Of a stretch of 64,000 bases of DNA, positions 58,715-64,000 are shown piece by piece. Each line of letters starts with the position of its first letter. Position 1 is the stretch's first letter. The position numbers and the translations under genes are program-made. Origin of the DNA: Thermonema lapsum (lineage in GTDB: Bacteria; Bacteroidota; Bacteroidia; Cytophagales; Thermonemataceae). Location of the stretch: assembly GCF_011761635.1 (NCBI RefSeq), contig NZ_JAASRN010000003.1:62001-126000 (forward strand), written 5' to 3'. Under the pieces are notes generated by a model. The model worked only from the letters and a program-made list of their open reading frames with translations, had not been told where the DNA came from and made no database searches.

Positions 58715-58750
58715 AAAGGGCTTCGCTGCGGTGAAGCCCTTTTGTTTTTT
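58715..58750 (+). terminator. Terminator after atpG
   Basis: AAAGGGCTTC (58715-58724) pairs with GAAGCCCTTT (58733-58742) and a run of T follows (TTGTTTTTT). It ends the atpA-atpG transcript. Confidence 0.8.
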
Positions 58751-58868
58751 CTGCAGGAAAAAATATGCCTGTTGTAGTACATAAAAATTAATCTTGCCAT
58801 AAGGAAGTGGCAACATACGGGTGCTACTTTTAAGGCATCCACACAACAAACCCTCAACATCTGTAACT

Positions 58869-59786
58869 ATGAAACCTATTGCACTTCTTTTGCTCTGGCT
58901 TTTGCTTACCTTTTTTACTTTGTTTGCGCAAGCCCAAGACACGCTTTACCTCGCCTTTGGGTCTAACATCGACCAGTCGGAACAAAACAAAGCCTTGGTT
59001 TCGGCTTTGTGTGCTTACCTTACCGAAGAGCTGCACGTGCCCCTCTATCCGGTGATGACCAAAGGGGCGGGTGCCTTTGTGGAGATATGCCGTGCACAAC
59101 AAATAGACATCGCTTTAGTGAACACCTTAGGTTATGTACTTGCAAAATATCAAATGGACATAGAACCGCTGCTGGTGGTAGCTACACCCGACGGCAAGCC
59201 TATAGCTTATCGCAGCTGCCTTTTGGCAAATGCCCAAAGTGGCATAGAATCGGTAGATGAGCTGATGGAGCAAGGCAGTCGCCATGTTTTCTTGTTTGTG
59301 AATCCGGGCTCCACTTCGGGGCATCTCATTCCTCGCCTTCAACTGAAGCGCTTGGGATTAGAGCCCGAGTTGGTCTTTCAGGACATCGCCTTTGGCGGTG
59401 ACCATAAAACCACTGCCCGTTTGATAGCCGAAGGTGAGTTTCAAGTGGGAGCCTGCTCTTACACCGACTTGGAAGCCATGATAGCAGCCGGCAAGCTCGA
59501 TGCCTCTCGGCTGAAAATCTTGTGGAAATCGGAGCCAATAGTAAACGGTCCGGTGGCAGTACGCACCTCTTTGTCTGTGGAAATGAAAGAAAAAATAGCT
59601 GCTGCTTTTAAAAATATGCCTCTCAAAAAGCCTGATTTACACGAAAAGGTAATACATCTTTGGCATAATACCCACGGCAAAGAAGTACATTACGTGCGCG
59701 CTGAAGACCGTTTTTATGACTACATTCGTGAGATAGCCTCTTCTATGGAAGAACTCGCACTACTGGTATCCTTATATACCAATTGA
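58869..59786 (+). CDS. PhnD-like phosphate/phosphonate ABC transporter binding protein
   Basis: 305-aa periplasmic binding protein (type 2 fold) of the PhnD group. The start ATG 58869 gives a signal peptide ending AQA-QDT. The LAFGSNIDQSEQNK start, PVMTKGAGAFVEICRAQQIDIALVN and NPGSTSGHLIPRLQL match the family. No lipobox is seen, so it is soluble. No permease or ATPase is next to it. The orphan nature suggests a sensor role or a distant partner. It ends at a strong terminator. Confidence 0.85.
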   Translation: MKPIALLLLWLLLTFFTLFAQAQDTLYLAFGSNIDQSEQNKALVSALCAYLTEELHVPLYPVMTKGAGAFVEICRAQQIDIALVNTLGYVLAKYQMDIEPLLVVATPDGKPIAYRSCLLANAQSGIESVDELMEQGSRHVFLFVNPGSTSGHLIPRLQLKRLGLEPELVFQDIAFGGDHKTTARLIAEGEFQVGACSYTDLEAMIAAGKLDASRLKILWKSEPIVNGPVAVRTSLSVEMKEKIAAAFKNMPLKKPDLHEKVIHLWHNTHGKEVHYVRAEDRFYDYIREIASSMEELALLVSLYTN

Positions 59787-59814
59787 GAGAAGCCGTATGC
59801 ACATAGCGCCTCAC

Positions 59815-59851
59815 TGAAAAAGTGCCCTGTTATAGAGCACTTTTTCTTTTT
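59815..59851 (+). terminator. Terminator after the PhnD-like gene
   Basis: GAAAAAGTGC (59815-59824) pairs with GCACTTTTTC (59836-59845), and TTTTTT follows. Confidence 0.85.
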
Positions 59852-60172
59852 TGCTTACTTTATGAAGAGGATTGAGAACATGGTATCGACTTAAAACAAG
59901 TTAAACCACTGACCTTGCGCCTGAGCCTTTTTATTCTTGTGATAGAAAAGACAATCTGGAAAAAACACAAATTGAGGGATATGTCCCGCTCGTGGACAAC
60001 AACCTCCTTGCTCACCCCTTAGACTGTGGCTAAAGTCCAAGAGCTGCTTGTGTGAATCATACAACCATTCATGAAAGCAGGTATTTATCCGTTTGCGCTT
60101 GTCGCCTGCCTGAACAATTGCATTTATTTGCCACATTTCTTGTATCTTTAAAGTTGAGTAACTCTTAAAGTT
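59852..60172. other. Gap between the PhnD-like gene and the zinc phospholipase gene
   Basis: About 320 bp with no convincing gene. A minus-strand open frame of 81 codons (59891-60136) has no start signals or family match and a composition rich in Cys, His and Lys. A weak -7-like TATCTTTA (60143-60150) lies just before the next gene. Confidence 0.4.
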
Positions 60173-61219
60173 ATGAGGTACCCCTTAGCGCTTTTTTTGT
60201 TCGCCCTTTCTGTGACAGCTGCATACTCGTGGGGATTTTTTGCGCACCGACACATCAACCGGCAGGCTGTTTTTTCGCTGCCACCCGAAATGATTGTTTT
60301 TTTTAAAAAACATATTGTTTACATCACCGAGAATGCAGTGAACCCCGACAGGCGGCGCTATGCCGTGGAAGGCGAAGCTCCACGTCATTACATAGATATA
60401 GACGTGTATGACAAATACTTCAACGACAGCGCTGTATATAAAATGCCCCGCTTCTGGAACGAAGCCGTAGCTATGTTTGGTGAAGACACCCTGCAGGCAT
60501 ACGGCATCGTCCCTTGGCACGTAGAGCGCATGCGTTATCGTTTGACAGAAGCTTTTCGAAGAAAAGACGCGCGTGAAATATTGCGCCTTTCGGCAGATAT
60601 AGGGCACTACATTGCCGATGCCAATGTGCCTTTGCACACAACCGAAAACTATAACGGGCAGCTGACCGGGCAAAGGGGCATTCACGGCTTGTGGGAAAGC
60701 CGCCTACCCGAGCTTTTCTTCGATGATTACGACCTATGGGTGGGCAAAGCTGAATATATTCAAAAGCCCCAACTATACATATGGCAAGGCGTAGTTTTGG
60801 CACACGAAGCCTTGGACTCGGTTTTTGTTTTTGAGCGCAAAGCCACAGAAATGCTCCCTCCCGACAAAAAATATTCTTTTGTCGAGCGCAATGGCATCAC
60901 CGTGCGCACCTACTCCTATGATTTCTGTGATTTGTTTCATCGTTTGCTTGCCGGACAAGTGGAGCGTCGTTTGCGGGCATCCATCAAGATGGTGGCAGAT
61001 TTCTGGTTTACTTGTTGGGTCGATGCTGGGCAGCCCGACCTGCGCGAGCTGCTTCATTTTGAGTTTACTCCCGAAGAGCTGGAGCAAATGAAAAAAGAAG
61101 AAGAAGAGTGGGAGAAAGCGCCGAAATTGCCTGTTCGCCCACATGAATCCACCCGTTTACGTCCCTCGGCAGATACACCTGCCTATGCGCATGTGTGCCC
61201 GCATGACGCACTTTTCTAA
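60173..61219 (+). CDS. Zinc-dependent phospholipase C / S1-P1 nuclease-like protein
   Basis: 348-aa exported protein. The predicted signal peptide ends AAYS, leaving Trp as residue 1 of the mature enzyme (WGFFAHRHIN). In the zinc phospholipase C/S1-P1 nuclease fold this Trp binds zinc. The other ligands fit: H in FFAHRHIN, D/H in HYIDIDVYD, H and D in IGHYIADANVPLH, H-x-E in GIHGLWESRLPE. It could cleave phospholipids or single-stranded nucleic acids. A Lys/Glu-rich C-terminal tail follows the domain. No neighbour helps to choose the substrate. Confidence 0.85.
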   Translation: MRYPLALFLFALSVTAAYSWGFFAHRHINRQAVFSLPPEMIVFFKKHIVYITENAVNPDRRRYAVEGEAPRHYIDIDVYDKYFNDSAVYKMPRFWNEAVAMFGEDTLQAYGIVPWHVERMRYRLTEAFRRKDAREILRLSADIGHYIADANVPLHTTENYNGQLTGQRGIHGLWESRLPELFFDDYDLWVGKAEYIQKPQLYIWQGVVLAHEALDSVFVFERKATEMLPPDKKYSFVERNGITVRTYSYDFCDLFHRLLAGQVERRLRASIKMVADFWFTCWVDAGQPDLRELLHFEFTPEELEQMKKEEEEWEKAPKLPVRPHESTRLRPSADTPAYAHVCPHDALF

Positions 61220-61303
61220 AATCCCCTGTTTGCAGCTTCTACGACATGTACTCTTCCCGCTTGCTTAGCCTCCTGAAAAAAAGGCAATAAGCTGTAAAAA
61301 AGG

Positions 61304-61334
61304 TTTGCAAAGATGAAAAAAATATCTAAATTTG
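61304..61334 (+). promoter_or_regulatory. Consensus promoter of the rplC-rpsS operon
   Basis: TTTG (61304-61307), a 19-bp spacer, and TAAATTTG (61327-61334) form the best Bacteroidota-type promoter in the window. Transcription should begin near 61341, about 52 nt before rplC. Confidence 0.8.
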
Positions 61335-61342
61335 CACCTCGT

Positions 61343-61361
61343 TTGCACGAAGTGCGTGCAA
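61343..61361 (+). other. 5'-end stem-loop in the rplC leader
   Basis: TTGCACG (61343-61349) pairs perfectly with CGTGCAA (61355-61361) around AAGTG. It begins within a couple of bases of the predicted transcription start, so it is the first structure of the mRNA. It could stabilise the mRNA or be a site for ribosomal-protein feedback. Confidence 0.5.
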
Positions 61362-61392
61362 GCCTTAACTATGTTGTATAAAAACCAAACAA

Positions 61393-62013
61393 ATGCCAGG
61401 AATTATTGGAAAAAAAATCGGCATGACTAGCATCTACGGTGCCAATGGGGAGCTTATCCCATGCACAGTGATAGAAGCTGGTCCTTGCGTGGTAACGCAA
61501 GTGAAGACGATCGAGAAGGACGGCTATAAAGCCGTTCAGCTGGGTTTTGGGGAGCGTAAAGAGAAAAACACCCCCAAGCCTCTGTTGGGTCATTTCCAAA
61601 AAGCAGGCACTACCCCCAAAATGAAACTCGTTGAGTTCAAGGACTTCGAAAAAGAGTTCAATTTGGGTGATGTAGTACGTATCGAAGACGTCTTCGAGGA
61701 AGGTGAGTACGTAGACGTCGTAGGTACTTCTAAGGGTAAAGGCTTCCAAGGGGTTGTAAAACGCCATGGTTTTGCTGGTGTAGGCGAAAGCACCCACGGT
61801 CAGCACAACCGTGAACGTGCGCCCGGTTCTATTGGTGCTTCTTCGTTCCCTTCTCGTGTATTCAAAGGGAAGCGCATGGCTGGTCGCACAGGCAATGACC
61901 GCGTGACCATCCAAAACTTGCGTGTTTTGAAAATCTACCCTGAGAAAAACCTCATTCTGGTGAGTGGGTCTGTACCCGGTGCTAAAAATTCATTTGTCAT
62001 ATTAGAGAAGTAA
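61393..62013 (+). CDS. rplC: 50S ribosomal protein L3
   Basis: 206-aa protein near the peptidyl transferase centre. [29 protein letters not shown] and the C-terminal [18 protein letters not shown] are typical. It is the first gene of the operon here; rpsJ, normally before it, is absent. Four base pairs separate it from rplD. Confidence 0.97.
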   Translation: MPGIIGKKIGMTSIYGANGELIPCTVIEAGPCVVTQVKTIEKDGYKAVQLGFGERKEKNTPKPLLGHFQKAGTTPKMKLVEFKDFEKEFNLGDVVRIEDVFEEGEYVDVVGTSKGKGFQGVVKRHGFAGVGESTHGQHNRERAPGSIGASSFPSRVFKGKRMAGRTGNDRVTIQNLRVLKIYPEKNLILVSGSVPGAKNSFVILEK

Positions 62014-62017
62014 CATC

Positions 62018-62647
62018 ATGGAGTTAGCAGTATACAATATCAATGGGGAAGACACAGGGCGCAAAGTGACCCTGTCTGATGAGGTCTTCGGCATTACGCC
62101 CAACGACCACCTCATCTATTTGGATGTAAAACGTTACTTGGCAAATCAACGCCAAGGTACCCACAAAACCAAAGAACGTAGCGAAATCTCCGGCTCTACC
62201 CGCAAACTCAGAAGGCAAAAAGGTACCGGCTTTGCCCGTATCGGTGATATCAAATCGCCTTTATTGCGCGGAGGTGGACGCATCTTTGGACCCAAACCAC
62301 GCGACTACAGCTTCAAGCTGAATAAGAAAGAAACTCGCTTGGCGCGTAAGTCAGCTTTGGCTTACAAAGCAAAAGAAAACAACATCCTAGTGTTGGAAAA
62401 CTTCAGCTTTGAGCAGCCCAAAACCAAGCAATTCTTGGCTATCTTGCAAAAACTGGGCTTGGACAGCACCAAAACCCTGTTTGTATTACCAGGTTTGGAC
62501 AAGATAGTTTACCTCTCTGCTCGCAACCTGCCCAAAGCACAAGTGTTGCCCGCTGAGCAAATCAATACCTATGCCATCTTGAATGCAGAGAAATTGGTGA
62601 TTTGCGAAGGCGCTATCGAAAAAATCGAAAACACCTTAAATGCCTAA
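62018..62647 (+). CDS. rplD: 50S ribosomal protein L4
   Basis: 209-aa protein that lines the exit tunnel; in some bacteria it represses its own operon. [39 protein letters not shown] is the long loop, split over its length. It starts 4 bp after rplC and ends 8 bp before rplW. Confidence 0.96.
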   Translation: MELAVYNINGEDTGRKVTLSDEVFGITPNDHLIYLDVKRYLANQRQGTHKTKERSEISGSTRKLRRQKGTGFARIGDIKSPLLRGGGRIFGPKPRDYSFKLNKKETRLARKSALAYKAKENNILVLENFSFEQPKTKQFLAILQKLGLDSTKTLFVLPGLDKIVYLSARNLPKAQVLPAEQINTYAILNAEKLVICEGAIEKIENTLNA

Positions 62648-62655
62648 GACGAGTC

Positions 62656-62952
62656 ATGAAAGAGCTAACGGATATCATCATAAGACCCCACCTCTCGGAA
62701 AAGGCTACAGCGTTGCACGAAAAAGGTGTTTACACCTTCATCGTCAACGATAAAGCCAACAAGGTGGAAATCAAAAAAGCCGTCGAAGCTATGTACGGCG
62801 TAACTGTAAAATCGGTGCGCACCCTGCGCTATCAAGGAAAAGTGAAAACCCGCTATACCAAGTCGCAAGTATTGACCGGGCGCACGCCTGCTTTCAAGAA
62901 AGCACTGGTGCAAGTAGCCGAGGGTGATTTTATCGACATCTACGAAGTATAA
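62656..62952 (+). CDS. rplW: 50S ribosomal protein L23
   Basis: 98-aa exit-tunnel protein that docks the signal recognition particle and trigger factor. IIRPHLSEKATALHEKGVYTF and EAMYGVTVKSVRT are typical. The start MKELTD at 62656 is chosen; the frame reaches upstream into rplD. Confidence 0.95.
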   Translation: MKELTDIIIRPHLSEKATALHEKGVYTFIVNDKANKVEIKKAVEAMYGVTVKSVRTLRYQGKVKTRYTKSQVLTGRTPAFKKALVQVAEGDFIDIYEV

Positions 62953-63000
62953 CCTAAGCCTGTAGAAAACCTATAGTGCTTCACTGATAAAGAAGAAACA

Positions 63001-63825
63001 ATGGCAGTAAAAAAATTAAAACCCATAACTCCCGGACAGCGCCACCGTATAGCGCCTGTCTTCGACGACATCACCACCGACACCCCCGAAAAGAGCTTGC
63101 TTAAGCCCTTGAAAAAAACCGGAGGGCGCAACAACCAAGGGCGTCGCAGTGCCCGCTATATCGGTGGTGGACACAAGCGCATGTATCGTATCATCGACTT
63201 CAAGCGCGACAAGTGGGATATCCCCGCCACTGTAAAAACCATCGAATATGACCCCAACCGCAGTGCACGTATTGCCTTGGTGGTGTATAAAGATGGTGAA
63301 AAGCGCTATATCATTGCTCCGCAGGGCTTGCAAGTAGGGCAAACCATCGTAGCAGGTGAAAACGTGGCTCCCGAGGTAGGCAATGCCTTACCCCTCAAAA
63401 ACATACCGTTGGGTACCATCGTGCACAACATCGAGCTGAAGCCCGGCAAAGGTGGGGTCATGGCACGCAGTGCCGGTACTTATGCACAGCTGGTAGCAAA
63501 AGAAGATAAGTATGTTACGCTTAAGCTGCCTTCTGGCGAAATGCGTATGGTTTTGGGGAACTGTATGGCAACCGTGGGGGCTGTATCTAACCCCGACCAC
63601 ATGAACGTTACCATTGGTAAAGCCGGGCGTTCTCGTTGGCTGGGACGCCGTCCGCGCACTCGTGGTGTAGCAATGAACCCCATCGATCACCCCATGGGTG
63701 GTGGTGAAGGTCGTGCCTCTGGTGGGCATCCGCGTTCTCGTACCGGCTTGTATGCAAAAGGTAAGAAAACCCGCAATCCGAAGAAAGCTTCAAGCCGCCT
63801 AATCATCAGTAGAAGAAAAAAATAA
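63001..63825 (+). CDS. rplB: 50S ribosomal protein L2
   Basis: 274-aa core protein, needed for peptidyl transfer. [23 protein letters not shown], then [15 protein letters not shown], and [17 protein letters not shown] with the conserved His of the C-terminus are present. It starts 48 bp after rplW and ends 11 bp before rpsS. Confidence 0.97.
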   Translation: MAVKKLKPITPGQRHRIAPVFDDITTDTPEKSLLKPLKKTGGRNNQGRRSARYIGGGHKRMYRIIDFKRDKWDIPATVKTIEYDPNRSARIALVVYKDGEKRYIIAPQGLQVGQTIVAGENVAPEVGNALPLKNIPLGTIVHNIELKPGKGGVMARSAGTYAQLVAKEDKYVTLKLPSGEMRMVLGNCMATVGAVSNPDHMNVTIGKAGRSRWLGRRPRTRGVAMNPIDHPMGGGEGRASGGHPRSRTGLYAKGKKTRNPKKASSRLIISRRKK

Positions 63826-63836
63826 GCTAAGTACCT

Positions 63837-64000
63837 ATGGCACGTTCTCTAAAAAAAGGACCATACGTTGATTTTCGTCTTTTGAAAAAGATTGAAAAAA
63901 TAAATGCTTCGGGGAAGAAAACCGTTATCAAAACTTGGTCGCGTCGTTCTACTATCTCCCCCGAGTTCATTGGACATACCTTCGCCGTACACAACGGAAA
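63837..64000 (+). CDS. rpsS: 30S ribosomal protein S19 (3' end cut by window edge)
   Basis: The first 54 codons are visible: [41 protein letters not shown]. The rest lies beyond the window. It starts 11 bp after rplB. S19 sits in the head of the 30S subunit. Confidence 0.96.
   Translation, partial: MARSLKKGPYVDFRLLKKIEKINASGKKTVIKTWSRRSTISPEFIGHTFAVHNG

Noticed and set aside
59891-60136. 81-codon minus-strand open frame
   Set aside because: It is in a gap, but it has no family match, start signal or coding-like composition. It might be a remnant, but there is no support.
1-64000. CRISPR array, insertion sequence, prophage or tRNA
   Set aside because: No regularly spaced direct repeats, transposase or integrase genes, phage genes or tRNA-like cloverleaf were noticed when reading the gaps. 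A tRNA scan could not be run.

Overview
The window looks like chromosomal DNA of a Bacteroidota member, most likely from the Cytophagales side of the phylum. The evidence is a SusC/SusD pair, a subtilase ending in a type IX secretion sorting domain, GSCFA and DUF2723 proteins, a fused DAHP synthase-chorismate mutase, lipoproteins with typical lipoboxes, and many copies of the Bacteroidota -7 promoter box TAnnTTTG (some with a TTTG -33 box). Base composition looks moderate and even. I see no phage, insertion sequence, CRISPR array or tRNA. The species cannot be named from the sequence alone.

Layout. 1-7.9 kb (minus): one tightly packed run, dnaB, plsC, gatC, a large membrane/TPR protein, an orphan LolD/MacB-type ATPase, L-threonine aldolase and a cobalamin adenosyltransferase cut by the window edge. 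8.2-13.7 kb: a DUF389 membrane protein, then a small envelope-glycan module (flippase-like protein, GT2, small membrane protein, GT-C-like protein). 13.8-15.5 kb (plus): rbfA, a methyltransferase and the RNase P RNA. 15.5-19.7 kb (minus): osmC, aroB and DAHP synthase/chorismate mutase joined by ATGA overlaps, then pncB. 19.8-23 kb (plus): a membrane GAF-PAS-PAS sensor with no output domain, and upp. 23.2-27 kb (minus): a lipoprotein and a FadL-SGNH pair. 27.3-32 kb: a NuiA-like nuclease inhibitor, a DUF2723 membrane protein and prfB with an intact programmed frameshift.

32.6-42.3 kb (plus): susC, susD, a surface lipoprotein, a T9SS subtilase with PKD domain and a secreted protein of unknown role. 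These look like a locus for capturing and digesting protein or peptide at the cell surface. 42.4-45.9 kb: a shortened division cluster (rsmH, ftsL-like, ftsI). 46-55.9 kb: DoxX-like protein, exonuclease-GIY-YIG fusion, GSCFA protein, a double seven-bladed propeller receptor lacking a kinase, a coiled-coil lipoprotein, penicillin acylase family hydrolase, MarR regulator and a CarboxypepD-like protein. 56.1-58.7 kb: an isolated atpA-atpG pair. 58.8-61.2 kb: an orphan PhnD-like binding protein and a zinc phospholipase C/S1-P1-like protein. 61.3-64 kb: the S10 ribosomal operon starting at rplC, without rpsJ, behind a consensus promoter and a 5'-end stem-loop.

Most of the window is housekeeping DNA. 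The parts that best deserve follow-up are the SusCD-subtilase locus, the two large sensor-like proteins without catalytic output domains, the near-perfect palindrome at 52.2 kb, the prfB recoding site, and RNA hairpins placed between stoichiometrically unequal genes (atpA/atpG, susD/lipoprotein). Functions are inferred from recognised motifs. No database search was possible.
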